Shown here: positions 1 to 9,491 of the stretch, in pieces
How the letters are laid out: the number at the start of each line of letters is the position of its first letter
Position numbering within the stretch: the stretch's first letter is position 1
From: Bacteroidales bacterium
Lineage (GTDB): Bacteria > Bacteroidota > Bacteroidia > Bacteroidales > UBA932
DNA: 54,497 nucleotides
Direction of reading: 5' to 3'
NCBI GenBank assembly: GCA_017519185.1
Contig: JAFWSX010000003.1
Span: forward strand, 1 to 54,497
The notes under the pieces: model-generated
The model's input: the letters and a program-made list of their open reading frames with translations, nothing else
The model's database searches: none
What the model was told of the DNA's origin: nothing
Position numbers and translations under genes: made by a program

Positions 1-1910
1 GGGGCTTCGATTCAATGCTTCGTTTCATTGCTTCCACTAACATCCCCTCTTAACCTTCCGGCACCGGGCAGGTGTCAGGCCTTATACCTCTTCTTTCGAA
101 TTTGCAAAGCCATGTGTTTTTGGTAAACAGTCGCCTGAGCCATTTCTCTGCGCCCTGTGTTGCAGGGTCCCCTTCTCCCGAAGTTACGGGGTCATCTTGC
201 CGAGTTCCTTGGCCATGATTCACTCGAACACCTTAGGATTCTCTCCTCACCCACCTGTGTCGGTTTACGGTACGGGCTGTATGAAATATATCTCGTGAAG
301 CTTTTCTTGGGAGTCTACTTACCGCGGCTGTCGCTTCGTCCGAAGACTCGGCGTACTGTCAGATCTCGCCACGGACCAGCTCTTAACCTGTCCGTCTAGC
401 TACCTCCTTCAACCTGCTATTCCGTCAGCAGGCGCGCGTGCCATTCCTCCGTCCCTCCTATCGAATCTTTCATACAGGTAACGGAATATTAACCGTTTGT
501 CCATCGGCTTCGCCTGTCGGCTTATCCTTAGGCCCCGACTTACCCTGATCCGTTTAACGTTGTTCAGGAAACCTTGGGTTTTCGGTGTGGATGTTTCTTC
601 ATCCATTATCGTTACTTATGCCTACATCTTCTTTTCCGGACGCTCCAGCATACCTTACGGTACACCTTCTACGCCGACCGGAATGCTCCCCTACCACTCA
701 ATATCACTATTAAGTCCATAGCTTCGGCGATGACCTTGATACCCGTTTATCATCCACGCAACGCCGCTCGACTAGTGAGCTGTTACGCACTCTTTAAATG
801 ATTAGCTGCTTCCAAGCTAACATCCTAGCTGTCTCTGCGACGTCACTTCGTTCTGTTAACTTAGGCCATGCTTGAGGGCCTTAGCTGTTGGGCTGGGCTA
901 TTTCCCTTTCGCCACCGGACATTAGCACCCGGCGACTCACTCCCGGGAAACACTTCACGGCATTCGGAGTTTGTCAGGAATTGATAGGCGATGAAGCCCT
1001 CGCATCCTATCAGTCGCTCTACCTCCATGAAGCTATCCCGAGGCTGTCCCTAAAGACATTTCGGGGAGTACGAGCTATCTCCCAGTTTGATTGGCCTTTC
1101 ACTCCTACCCTCAACTCATCCAAACCCTTTTCAACGGATACTGGTTCGGCCCTCCATCACCTGTCACGGTGACTTCAGCCTGGTCAAGGGTAGATCACTA
1201 GGTTTCGCGTCTATTCATACCAACTTCCCGCCCTTGTCAGACTCGCTTTCGCTCCGGCTCCTGTCCCTGAAGGACTTAACCTCGCTGGCATGAAATAACT
1301 CGTAGGCTCATTATGCAAAAGGCACGCCGTCGCACCGCAGTGCTCCGACAGCTTGTAAACGGACGGTTTCAGGTTCTCTTTCACTCCCCTGTTCGGGGTC
1401 CTTTTCACCTTTCCCTCACGGTACTGGTCCTCTATCGGTCTTTTGGGAGTATTTAGCCTTGCGGGATGGTCCCCGCGAATTCAGACAGGATTCCTCGTGT
1501 CCCGCCCTACTCAGGATTCTGCTCGCGAACCGCCTCTCTTACCCGTACGGGCCTGTCACCCTCTGCGGAAGACCTTTCCAGATCCTTCCGGTTCGATGAC
1601 GGCTGCTTCTCGCAGTCCTACAACCCCGGCATTGCCTCAACAACACCGGTTTGGGCTCTTTCCGTTTCGCTCGCCACTACTCGGGAAATCGATCGTTTCT
1701 TTCTTTTCCTGCAGGTACTAAGATGTTTCAGTTCCCTGCGTTGACTCACTTCTAAGTGTGCATGGCCTTCAGCCATGCGGGTTCCCCCATTCGGACATCC
1801 CCGGATCACAACCCGTTTGCGGTTCCCCGGGGCTTTTCGCAGCTTTCCACGTCCTTCCTCGTCTCCAAAAGCCTAGGCATCCTCCATCCGCTCTTCTTCG
1901 CTTCGCTATA
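1..1910 (-). rRNA. rrl: 23S ribosomal RNA, 5' part (3' end outside window)
   Basis: The minus strand reads as large-subunit rRNA throughout. The 5' block GGATGCCTAGGC followed by GGAGACGAGGAAGG (complement of about 1855-1882) matches the first 60 nt of bacterial 23S rRNA. The other end of the window, around 61-95, corresponds to roughly E. coli position 1840, so about two thirds of the gene is present. The 5' end is placed near 1910 by counting back from GGATGCC (about nt 26 in E. coli) and is uncertain by about 20 nt. All short open frames in this stretch are spurious. No 16S rRNA, tRNA-Ile or tRNA-Ala lies upstream: the next gene is pepT, only about 270 bp away, and a separate promoter sits in between. 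Confidence 0.97.
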
Positions 1911-2143
1911 CCTTATTGCTTATCTTACTGTTCTAGCTCTTCTTCTGTAACGCTTTCGTGAACCACTTCAGACTTTCATCTTCCATGTGTTCTCTTTGAA
2001 ATTGCAGTCCCTAATCCTTGTTTTGAATTACAGACTATCTATTTCTTTCTACAGTAAATTTTCTTTACCTCGTTATCTCTCTCATTAAGTCAATGAACTT
2101 TCCCCCTTTCTCATCAACCCTCGGCTGATTCCCAAAGGGACCG
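1911..2143 (-). other. 23S rRNA leader region, no gene
   Basis: This AT-rich non-coding stretch lies between the promoter at 2144-2174 and the 23S gene. It contains GTTCATTGACTT at 2087-2098 (minus strand), which resembles the boxA-like sequence found in Bacteroidetes rRNA leaders and spacers. That resemblance is from memory. I see no tRNA gene and no open frame of interest. Confidence 0.6.
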
Positions 2144-2174
2144 CAAAGATATAAACCTTTTTCTTTCCGACAAA
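2144..2174 (-). promoter_or_regulatory. canonical Bacteroidetes promoter driving 23S rRNA
   Basis: On the minus strand a -33 element TTTG (2171-2174) and a -7 element TATCTTTG (2144-2151) are separated by exactly 19 nt. This is the textbook Bacteroides arrangement (TTTG, about 19-21 nt, TAnnTTTG). It lies immediately after the pepT stop codon and about 235 nt before the 23S gene, so it should make the rRNA independently of pepT. Confidence 0.8.
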
Positions 2175-2176
2175 TT

Positions 2177-3400
2177 TTATTCGGATTTTTTTGAAAAAAT
2201 CTTCAAAATATTTAAAATTACCTGCGTGGCCTTCTCCATACTTTCCACAGGAACAAATTCAAGTCTGCCGTGGAAATTGTGGCCTCCGGCAAAGATATTA
2301 GGGCAAGGCAATCCCATGAAAGACAGGTTGGCGCCGTCTGTACCGCCACGGATCGGCTGCACCTTGGGCTGCACGCCAGCCATCTTCAGGGCCTCGATGG
2401 CAGTTTCCACAACCTCGAAATGAGGCTCCACCATCTCCCTCATATTGCGATATTGATTTTTGATTTCAGCCGTCGCTACGTTTCCGTATTTGCAATTGAT
2501 GAAATCGACGCACTGCTGAACCATCTCCTTCTTGCGCTCGAAGAGAGCGGCGTCGTGGTCGCGGATGATATAGGCGATGTCCGACTCCTCCACAGTTCCC
2601 TTGAAAGATATAAGATGTATGAAACCCTCATACCCTTCCGTATATTCAGGACGCTGCTCGACGGGAAGCATAGCATTCAGCTCCATAGCCACGAGCATCG
2701 AGTTGATCATCTTGTTCTTGGCGTAACCAGGGTGTATGTTGCGGCCCTGGATGTGGATCTTGGCAGAAGCGGCGTTGAAATTCTCATACTCCAGCTCACC
2801 TACCATACCTCCGTCCATAGTATAGGCGAAGTCGGCACCGAACTTCTTGACATCGAAAGCCACGACACCCCGTCCGATCTCCTCGTCGGGAGTGAAAGCG
2901 ATCTTCACAGGCCCGTGCTTGAATTCGGGATGAGTCATAATATACTCGGCGGCACACATTATCTCAGCCACTCCGGCCTTGTCGTCGGCGCCGAGAAGCG
3001 TGCTTCCGTCAGTCGTGATGATTGTCTGCCCCTTATAGTTGAGCAACTCGGGAAATTCGGCCACAGTCAGCACGCGGCCTTCGCCGAGCACGATGTCAGA
3101 GCCGTCGTAATCATTGACGAACTGAGGATGGATGTCGTTGCCTGGAGCGTCGGGACTGGTATCCACGTGTGCTATGAAGCCGATGGCGGGCACCTTGCCT
3201 TCCACATTTGAATCTATGGAAGCCATAACGTAGCCGTCCTTGTCCATTTCGGCATTGGCGATGCCCATAGCGCGGAGCTCGTCCACAAGCTGCCTCAGCA
3301 GCACGAGCTGTTTGTTGGTAGAAGGCTGGCTCTCGCTGTTCTCGTCTGACTGGGTGTCATACGAAACGTATCTCAGGAATTTGTCTGTTATCTTCTCCAT
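2177..3400 (-). CDS. pepT: peptidase T (tripeptide aminopeptidase)
   Basis: A 407-residue M20-family zinc metallopeptidase that removes the N-terminal residue of tripeptides in the cytoplasm. Visible motifs are FIAHVDTSPDAPG (first zinc ligand and catalytic Asp), LLGADDKAGVAEI (bridging Asp), FTPDEEIGRG (catalytic Glu pair) and YTMDGG. The length is the family norm. The start codon is 3 nt after the stop of the upstream OPT transporter gene, so the two are translated from one message: peptides imported by the transporter would be cut by PepT. This is the last gene of the leftward operon and is followed by the 23S promoter. Confidence 0.95.
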   Translation of the reverse strand: MEKITDKFLRYVSYDTQSDENSESQPSTNKQLVLLRQLVDELRAMGIANAEMDKDGYVMASIDSNVEGKVPAIGFIAHVDTSPDAPGNDIHPQFVNDYDGSDIVLGEGRVLTVAEFPELLNYKGQTIITTDGSTLLGADDKAGVAEIMCAAEYIMTHPEFKHGPVKIAFTPDEEIGRGVVAFDVKKFGADFAYTMDGGMVGELEYENFNAASAKIHIQGRNIHPGYAKNKMINSMLVAMELNAMLPVEQRPEYTEGYEGFIHLISFKGTVEESDIAYIIRDHDAALFERKKEMVQQCVDFINCKYGNVATAEIKNQYRNMREMVEPHFEVVETAIEALKMAGVQPKVQPIRGGTDGANLSFMGLPCPNIFAGGHNFHGRLEFVPVESMEKATQVILNILKIFSKKSE

Positions 3401-3403
3401 ATA

Positions 3404-5404
3404 TTATTCCTCCACTTTTTTAATCTGAAGGCACTTGAATATCATATAAGCGATGATGGCGATGTATGCGACAAGAGCGATGCCCTGTGCTGCAGACGAG
3501 TTCTGCCATTCCACATTGAGCACGTTGATTCCGGCGAAACGAAGGATAGCACTCACCACGCCCATCAATGCACCGCCTGCGATGAAACCGCTGGCGAGCA
3601 GGGTTCCGCGTTCCTTGCGGGCGTTGTTGAGCTTCTCGTCCTTGCTGCGGGTGCTGACATACCACGAAACTGCACCGCCCACGAGCAGCGGGAGGTTCAG
3701 CTCCATCGGAATGAACATACCGAGAGAGAATGCCAGAGCCGGCACCTTGAATATGGTAAGGATTATTGCGATGACTGCGCCGATGCCATAAAGCAGCCAG
3801 GGTGCGCCGCCGCCTGACATCAGGGGTTCGATGACGGCAGCCATAGCGTTAGCCTGAGGAGCCACGAGGGCATTCTCACCGGTGAAGCCGTAAGTCTTGT
3901 TGAGAACGATGATAACACCTCCTACGGTAGCTGCTGCAACGAGGGTTCCGAGAAACTTCCAGGTTTCCTGCACCTTCGGCGTGGTACCGATCCAGTAGCC
4001 GATCTTCAGGTCGGTGATGAAGGCACCGGCCACGGAAAGTGCGGTGCAGACAACGCCGCCGATGATCAGGGCTGCCGTCATACCTGCGGTGCCGTTAAGG
4101 CCGGCAGCCACGAGGATGACAGAAGTAAGGATGAGGGTCATCAGGGTCATTCCGCTGACAGGGTTGGTACCCACGAGGGCGATGGCCTGAGCGGCAACTG
4201 TGGTGAAGAGGAATGCAATGATTCCGACAACCAGCAGGGCGATGACTGCGTGCCAGATGTTGCCGACGACTCCGAATATGAAGAACAGGAAGGTCACCAG
4301 AAGGGCCAGCAGGATGCCGATGACGACAACCTTCATCGAGAGGTCTCGCTGGGTGCGCAGGACTTCAGTGTCAGCACTGCCTTTCTTGCTCTTTATTTCT
4401 TTAGCCGCCAGACCTACGGCACTCTTGATGACGCCGGCCGACTTGATGATGCCGATAATGCCGGCAGTGGCGATACCGCCGATGCCGATGTGCCTTGCGT
4501 AGGTAGTGAATATGGTCTCGGGGGGCATTGAGCCGACAGTCTGGGTCACGTTGCTTACGATGTTAAGCACATCCGGCCCCCAGATGAGGTTCATCAGAGG
4601 GATGATGACCAGCCATACGAGGAACGAGCCGCAGCAGATTATGAAAGCGTATTTGAGACCGACGATGTAGCCGAGGCCAGCCACTGCCGCACCCACATTG
4701 AGTTTGAGCACCAGCTTGGCCTTGTCTGCAACGGCAGCGCCCCAGGGCAGCACCTTGGTGGAAATGGTCTCAGCCCACCAGCCGAAGGTCGAAACTATGA
4801 AATCGTAGATACCTCCGATGAGGCCGCTGACGAGCAGCAGCTTGGCGTCCTTGCCGCCGTTCTGTCCGCTGACAAGCACCTGTGTGGTGGCTGTAGCCTC
4901 GGGGAACGGATATTCACCGTGCATATCCTTGACGAAGTATTTCCTGAAAGGAATCAGGAACAGGATGCCGAGCACACCGCCCAACAGGGAACTGAAAAAC
5001 ACCTTGCCGAAATCGACGGTCAGCTCGGGGAACTTAGCCTGAAGGATGTAGAGTGCCGGGAGGGTGAAGATGGCACCGGCGACGATGGAGCCGCTGCAGG
5101 CACCGATCGACTGGATAATGACGTTCTCCGACAGGGCGTTCTTGCGCTTGCAGGCACTTGACAGGCCGACGGCGATGATGGCGATGGGAATCGCGGCTTC
5201 GAACACCTGCCCTACCTTGAGTCCAAGATAGGCAGCGGCGGCAGAAAAGATTATTGTCATCAGGACACCGATAGTCACGCTCCAGGCATTGGCCTCGGGA
5301 TACTTCTTCTTTGGAGACAGGACAGGCTCATAGCTCTCCCCCTCCTTGAGCTTCCGGTAGGCGTTCTCCGGCAAGCCCTTGGGTTGCATTTCTTTATCTT
5401 CCAT
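3404..5404 (-). CDS. OPT-family oligopeptide transporter
   Basis: A 666-residue polytopic inner-membrane protein with about 15 hydrophobic segments. It is preceded by a short cytoplasmic tail carrying GLPENAYRKLKEGESYEPVL, the typical start of bacterial OPT-family (oligopeptide or peptide-metal) symporters. The sequence GEYPFPEATATTQVL at about residues 166-180 and the repeated Gly-rich helices are characteristic of the family. It sits between a DUF308 membrane protein gene (18 nt upstream) and pepT (3 nt downstream), which supports a role in oligopeptide uptake. The exact substrate cannot be read from sequence, and some family members carry metal chelates. Confidence 0.9.
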   Translation of the reverse strand: MEDKEMQPKGLPENAYRKLKEGESYEPVLSPKKKYPEANAWSVTIGVLMTIIFSAAAAYLGLKVGQVFEAAIPIAIIAVGLSSACKRKNALSENVIIQSIGACSGSIVAGAIFTLPALYILQAKFPELTVDFGKVFFSSLLGGVLGILFLIPFRKYFVKDMHGEYPFPEATATTQVLVSGQNGGKDAKLLLVSGLIGGIYDFIVSTFGWWAETISTKVLPWGAAVADKAKLVLKLNVGAAVAGLGYIVGLKYAFIICCGSFLVWLVIIPLMNLIWGPDVLNIVSNVTQTVGSMPPETIFTTYARHIGIGGIATAGIIGIIKSAGVIKSAVGLAAKEIKSKKGSADTEVLRTQRDLSMKVVVIGILLALLVTFLFFIFGVVGNIWHAVIALLVVGIIAFLFTTVAAQAIALVGTNPVSGMTLMTLILTSVILVAAGLNGTAGMTAALIIGGVVCTALSVAGAFITDLKIGYWIGTTPKVQETWKFLGTLVAAATVGGVIIVLNKTYGFTGENALVAPQANAMAAVIEPLMSGGGAPWLLYGIGAVIAIILTIFKVPALAFSLGMFIPMELNLPLLVGGAVSWYVSTRSKDEKLNNARKERGTLLASGFIAGGALMGVVSAILRFAGINVLNVEWQNSSAAQGIALVAYIAIIAYMIFKCLQIKKVEE

Positions 5405-5422
5405 AATAAAAATAATTGTCGC

Positions 5423-6103
5423 TTAGTCGTCCGGATGGTCGGAGTGGCCGGGAATTTCCTCCGGCACTACAGAATCATCCACATCCGCATCCTCTGACAG
5501 GGGTCTGCTCTCGATGACTTCTGCCTCGACGGCATCAGCCTTGGCAGCTTCGAAAGCAGCCTCCTCTTCGGCAGCCTTGAAGACCTTCTTGAAGCGTACT
5601 GACATGATAAACTCGCAAATGGCATAGAGTATCAGGGCGATGCCGAAGATGATGAATACGGTCTTGATGGCTTCCGCGGGATTGAGGATCATAAAGATAC
5701 CTCCGAGGAATATGAGTATAGGGATAATGTAGAATGCAAATTTGACTTTGGTATACTTGCCTGCAGACAGCAGCGTGGCAATCTCACCGATGCTGAAGAT
5801 CAGCATAAGGATGCCGAAGAGATATGACAGCAGGTTGACGAAGAAATCCGGGAACGCAAGCAGGATGATACCGAAAACGACGGCGATGATACCGGAGAAG
5901 GCAAACATGAAGCCGAGCCTTTCCTTTCCGAGGAAGTTGATGCCGAGCGAAACGCCGCCGACAAGAATCATTGCTGCTCCGAGGACTCTGACGAACGCAT
6001 CCACTGCCACACCTGGCCAGATGACTATGGCAAGACCCAGAAGCATTGCAATAAGGCTCCGGATAATACCGTATGTAGGGTTGAAAAGACTTGAGAATTT
6101 CAT
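5423..6103 (-). CDS. DUF308 / HdeD-family membrane protein
   Basis: About 226 residues. It has six hydrophobic helices in three hairpins, with the pattern of DUF308/HdeD proteins (LGLAIVIWPG, LGAAMILVGGVSL, FGIILLAFPDFFV, FGIALILYAICEFIM). A hydrophilic acidic C-terminal tail of about 50 residues ends in HSDHPDD. The open frame extends to 6160, but the start is placed at the internal ATG at 6103 because a TAnnTTTG -7 box lies at 6129-6136 and the longer version would overlap the divergent sirtuin gene. Function in this family is poorly defined (HdeD is linked to acid resistance in E. coli). First gene of the OPT-pepT operon. Confidence 0.8.
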   Translation of the reverse strand: MKFSSLFNPTYGIIRSLIAMLLGLAIVIWPGVAVDAFVRVLGAAMILVGGVSLGINFLGKERLGFMFAFSGIIAVVFGIILLAFPDFFVNLLSYLFGILMLIFSIGEIATLLSAGKYTKVKFAFYIIPILIFLGGIFMILNPAEAIKTVFIIFGIALILYAICEFIMSVRFKKVFKAAEEEAAFEAAKADAVEAEVIESRPLSEDADVDDSVVPEEIPGHSDHPDD

Positions 6104-6128
6104 ATTCCAATAATTAGCGTAAGGATTC

Positions 6129-6136
6129 CAAATATA
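6129..6136 (-). promoter_or_regulatory. -7 promoter element for the DUF308-OPT-pepT operon
   Basis: TATATTTG on the minus strand matches TAnnTTTG and lies 25 nt before the chosen ATG at 6103. I see no clear TTTG at -33. The element decides the start codon of the DUF308 gene. Confidence 0.6.
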
Positions 6137-6148
6137 GCACAAAAAAGT

Positions 6149-6156
6149 TAAATTTG
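6149..6156 (+). promoter_or_regulatory. -7 promoter element for the sirtuin operon
   Basis: TAAATTTG on the plus strand matches TAnnTTTG and ends 4 nt before the sirtuin ATG at 6161. Transcription would start at or next to the start codon, implying a leaderless or nearly leaderless message. It lies 12 bp from the divergent -7 element at 6129-6136. Confidence 0.55.
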
Positions 6157-6160
6157 CCAT

Positions 6161-6862
6161 ATGAAGAAACTCGCAGTACTATCAGGAGCAGGCATCAGCA
6201 AGGAAAGCGGCCTGAGCACTTTCAGGGATAGCGACGGTCTCTGGGAGAACTACTCCGCCCAGGAAGTGGCATCCATCGAAGGATGGTATCGCAACAAGTC
6301 GCTGATGCTCAAATTCTATAACGAACGCCGCCGTCAGATAGAGCATACTGAGCCTAACGAGGCCCACAGGATCCTGGCCCAGATGGAGAAAGACTGGGAC
6401 GTGGACATAATCACACAGAACATCGACAACCTTCACGAGAGGGCCGGCAGCACGAAGGTCATCCACCTTCACGGCCTCATCACCCAGGCACGCGGCGAGA
6501 ACCACGAAAACAAGATATACGACATCGGCTACAAGGACATCCATCTGGGTGACCTTGCCCCCACCGGCGACCAGCTGCGTCCCCACATCGTGTGGTTCGG
6601 CGAGGCCGTGCCGATGATAGAACCGGCCATCCGCATCGTGGAGAAAGCCGACATACTGCTTGTCGTAGGAACATCGCTCAACGTCTACCCTGCAGCCGGA
6701 CTGATACAGTACATCTCCCCGGGCACTCCGATCTATCTTGTGGATCCGACTCCGATGAACCTGCACTATGACCGCTACACCCAGATCCAGGATGTAGCCA
6801 CCAAGGGCGTTGCCAAATTCGCAGAGATGGTCGCCCCCTATGCCAGCAAATCAAGCCGATGA
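6161..6862 (+). CDS. cobB: NAD-dependent protein deacylase (sirtuin, CobB type)
   Basis: A 233-residue cytoplasmic sirtuin that removes acyl groups from lysines using NAD+. Motifs in order: [15 protein letters not shown] (NAD binding), [12 protein letters not shown], the catalytic His in [16 protein letters not shown] and VGTSLNVYP. The start is fixed by the N-terminal [13 protein letters not shown], which aligns with the family. The small domain between HLHG and RPHIVWF has no cysteines, so the zinc site of most sirtuins is absent. As I recall, this is also seen in other Bacteroidetes CobB proteins. Its stop overlaps the ATG of the glycosyltransferase (ATGA). Confidence 0.93.
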   Translation: MKKLAVLSGAGISKESGLSTFRDSDGLWENYSAQEVASIEGWYRNKSLMLKFYNERRRQIEHTEPNEAHRILAQMEKDWDVDIITQNIDNLHERAGSTKVIHLHGLITQARGENHENKIYDIGYKDIHLGDLAPTGDQLRPHIVWFGEAVPMIEPAIRIVEKADILLVVGTSLNVYPAAGLIQYISPGTPIYLVDPTPMNLHYDRYTQIQDVATKGVAKFAEMVAPYASKSSR

Positions 6863-8262
6863 AAACCATAACCTGTTTCATTCTCAACGGCGCCGACGCA
6901 GCTGCCACCAGCGAAAACCTGAAGAAATGTCCCCTCGTGGGTAAAGTGGCTGTAACGGACAGTCTGCGTTCTTCGGTTTCCATCCGCAGGATTGCCGAAG
7001 AATCTTCCACCGAATTCACACTCCTCTACACCAAGACCTTCCGTCTCGACTGGGTGCACTGGTCGCTCGAAAGGATGGTGCAGGTGGCAAGGGACACCGG
7101 AGCCGCGATGCTCTACTCCGACCATTTCATCAAGATTGAAGGCGAAGTGCGCAACGCTCCTGTGATTGACTGCCAGAGCGGCTCGCTCCGTGACGATTTC
7201 GACTTCGGAAGCGTGCTCCTCTTCAGGACTGACGTGCTGAAGGCCGCTGCCGCCACGATGACCGAAAACTACATCCACGCAGGCCTCTATGACCTGAGGC
7301 TAAAGGTTTCGCGCATCGGAAGGCTCGAACATATCAACGAATATCTCTACTACGAAGTGGAGACCGACTCCCGCAAGAGCGGCGAGAAGCAGTTCGACTA
7401 CGTAGACCCCAGGAACCGCGAGGTCCAGATAGAGATGGAAAAGGCCTGCACAGAACACCTAAAGGCAGTCGGAGGATGGCTGGCCCCCGTGTTCAAGGAC
7501 ATCGACATAGACCAAGGCAGTTTCAAATACGAAGCTTCAGTCATCATACCCTGCCGCAACAGGGTCCGCACCATAGAAGATGCCATTAAGTCCGCCCTCA
7601 GCCAGAAGACCGATTTCAGATATAACGTGTTCGTGGTAGACGACAACTCCACCGACGGGACCGTCGACATAATCCGCAAGTACGCTGACGACAGCAGGCT
7701 GGTCTATATCGCCCAGGATCCTACGTGGCACGCAATCGGAGGCAACTGGAACGCCGCCCTGCACCATCCCGACTGCGGCCGTTTCGCACTGCAGCTAGAC
7801 AGCGATGATATCTACAGCGACGAGAACACAGTGCAGAAGTTCGTCGACGCGTTCCGGAAGATCCGCTGCGCAATGGTCATCGGCACCTACCGGATGACCG
7901 ACTTCGAAGGCAACCCTCTGCCTCCTGGCATCATCGACCACCGCGAGTGGACCGAAGACAACGGACGAAACAACGCACTGCGCATCAACGGACTCGGGGC
8001 ACCGCGCGGATTCTGGACTCCGCTTGTCCGTGAACTCAACTTCCCCACTACAAAATATGGAGAAGACTATGCAGTTGCCCTGCGCATCAGCCGCGAATAC
8101 CGCATCGGCCGCATCTACGACGTGATGTACTGCTGCAGACGCTGGGAAGGCAACAGCGACTCCGACCTTGACATAGAGAAAGTCAATCTGAACAACACCT
8201 ACAAGGACCGCATCCGCAGCTGGGAACTTGCCGCCAGGATTGCGGCGAACAAGAATGGATAG
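6859..8262 (+). CDS. family 2 glycosyltransferase, two-domain
   Basis: A 467-residue protein without signal peptide. The GT-A catalytic domain starts near residue 228 ([17 protein letters not shown]), continues with [10 protein letters not shown], and has the metal- and nucleotide-sugar-binding acidic motif LDSDD near 313-317. The first 210 residues look like a second, partial GT2-like domain ([14 protein letters not shown] ... MLYSDHF ... [12 protein letters not shown]). Translation is coupled to cobB upstream (4-nt overlap) and to the SpoIID gene downstream (8-nt overlap). The acceptor is unknown; the partnership with a SpoIID/LytB protein suggests an envelope glycan. Family assignment is secure, substrate is not. 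Confidence 0.85.
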   Translation: MKTITCFILNGADAAATSENLKKCPLVGKVAVTDSLRSSVSIRRIAEESSTEFTLLYTKTFRLDWVHWSLERMVQVARDTGAAMLYSDHFIKIEGEVRNAPVIDCQSGSLRDDFDFGSVLLFRTDVLKAAAATMTENYIHAGLYDLRLKVSRIGRLEHINEYLYYEVETDSRKSGEKQFDYVDPRNREVQIEMEKACTEHLKAVGGWLAPVFKDIDIDQGSFKYEASVIIPCRNRVRTIEDAIKSALSQKTDFRYNVFVVDDNSTDGTVDIIRKYADDSRLVYIAQDPTWHAIGGNWNAALHHPDCGRFALQLDSDDIYSDENTVQKFVDAFRKIRCAMVIGTYRMTDFEGNPLPPGIIDHREWTEDNGRNNALRINGLGAPRGFWTPLVRELNFPTTKYGEDYAVALRISREYRIGRIYDVMYCCRRWEGNSDSDLDIEKVNLNNTYKDRIRSWELAARIAANKNG

Positions 8263-9475
8263 ACCTCAACGACATATATCGGTCGGCATCCTCACTGCCG
8301 ACAGGGTGGAATTCATCCTGACGGGCGGCTACCGCTGCAACGGCGAAGTTGCCGACGGGCAGATGAACGCAGTGCTGGACAACGGTATGGTGGAATGCTG
8401 CGGACGCAAGGCTGACACCCTGCGCTTCGAAGCCGCCGGCGAAGATTCATTTTTCACACTGAAAGACGTCACCATCGGCGTCGACTTCCACTGGGAACGC
8501 AGGGAAAACCAGAGCTTCAAGGGCAACCTGATTCTGCTTGCCAAGCCTGAAGGCATCATAGTCATAAACGACATCGGCATAGAGGATTACCTCACCTGCG
8601 TCATTTCTTCGGAGATGAGCGCCGAGGCACCACTGGAGTTCCTCAAGGCTCACGCGGTGATTTCCCGTTCGTGGCTTCTGGCCCAGATATGCGGCACGAA
8701 ACAAGCCACGGGAGAAGGCAAGAAGGACACACCCAAGGAACTGATCACCTGGCAGGACCACGAGGACCACGAATTCTTCGACGTCTGCGCCGACGACCAC
8801 TGCCAGCGCTATCAGGGCATCACGAAAGTCAGCACCGCAACTGCCCGCGAAGCCATCGAAGCCACCTGGGGCGAAGTGCTCGCCTATGAAGGCCAGGTAT
8901 GCGACGCCCGGTTCAGCAAGTGCTGCGGTGGCAAGACTGAAATCTTCTCTACCTGCTGGGAAGACACCGACGTGCCGTACCTGCGTTCTTTCAAGGACAA
9001 GTTCTGCGACACCGAAGACGCGGCGATCCTCGCCAACATACTGCCGAATTTCGACCAGGAAACCAAAGATTTCTACAGATGGGAAGTGCGCTACACCTTT
9101 GCCGAACTGTCCGACATAGTCCGCGAGCGCACCGGAATGAACTTCGGCAAGGTCGTGGACCTGCGCCCCATCGAGAGAGGTCCTTCAGGCAGGATCAAGA
9201 AGCTGAAGATAGTGGGCAGCCGCAAGTCCCGCATTATCGGCAAAGAACTGGAAATCCGCCGCACTCTTTCCCGCAGCCATCTATACAGTTCAGCGTTCGA
9301 AGTAGAGAAAACCCCTGAGGGATTCATCCTCCACGGAAAGGGATGGGGCCACGGCGTAGGAATGTGCCAGATCGGCGCCGCAGTTATGGGTCATCTCGGA
9401 TATCTGTATAAAGATATCCTCCTGTACTATTACCGCGGGGCGGAAATCGTACAGGAGGACAGTCTTTCTATCTGA
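8255..9475 (+). CDS. SpoIID/LytB domain protein
   Basis: About 406 residues. SpoIID-type domains in sporulating bacteria are lytic transglycosylases acting on denuded peptidoglycan. Here the domain starts near residue 95 ([18 protein letters not shown]); the Glu in [23 protein letters not shown] corresponds to the SpoIID catalytic Glu. The C-terminal [15 protein letters not shown] near 360 is the second family hallmark. No signal peptide is visible, which is odd for a peptidoglycan enzyme. The frame opens at a TTG (8228), but the ATG at 8255 is preferred because it gives a normal short overlap with the glycosyltransferase stop. Many cysteines occur between 180 and 260. Convergent with ppdK. 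Confidence 0.85.
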   Translation: MDRPQRHISVGILTADRVEFILTGGYRCNGEVADGQMNAVLDNGMVECCGRKADTLRFEAAGEDSFFTLKDVTIGVDFHWERRENQSFKGNLILLAKPEGIIVINDIGIEDYLTCVISSEMSAEAPLEFLKAHAVISRSWLLAQICGTKQATGEGKKDTPKELITWQDHEDHEFFDVCADDHCQRYQGITKVSTATAREAIEATWGEVLAYEGQVCDARFSKCCGGKTEIFSTCWEDTDVPYLRSFKDKFCDTEDAAILANILPNFDQETKDFYRWEVRYTFAELSDIVRERTGMNFGKVVDLRPIERGPSGRIKKLKIVGSRKSRIIGKELEIRRTLSRSHLYSSAFEVEKTPEGFILHGKGWGHGVGMCQIGAAVMGHLGYLYKDILLYYYRGAEIVQEDSLSI

Positions 9476-9491
9476 TCAGGTCAGAAACTCT

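Noticed and set aside
157-1961. Open frames of 60-94 codons across 157-1961
   Set aside because: They lie inside 23S rRNA and are spurious.
2270-3211. 313-codon plus-strand frame opposite pepT
   Set aside because: Antisense shadow of a well-conserved gene; no family motifs.
6104-6160. Longer N-terminus for the DUF308 protein
   Set aside because: It would start upstream of the -7 box and abut the sirtuin start; the internal ATG at 6103 begins the conserved region.
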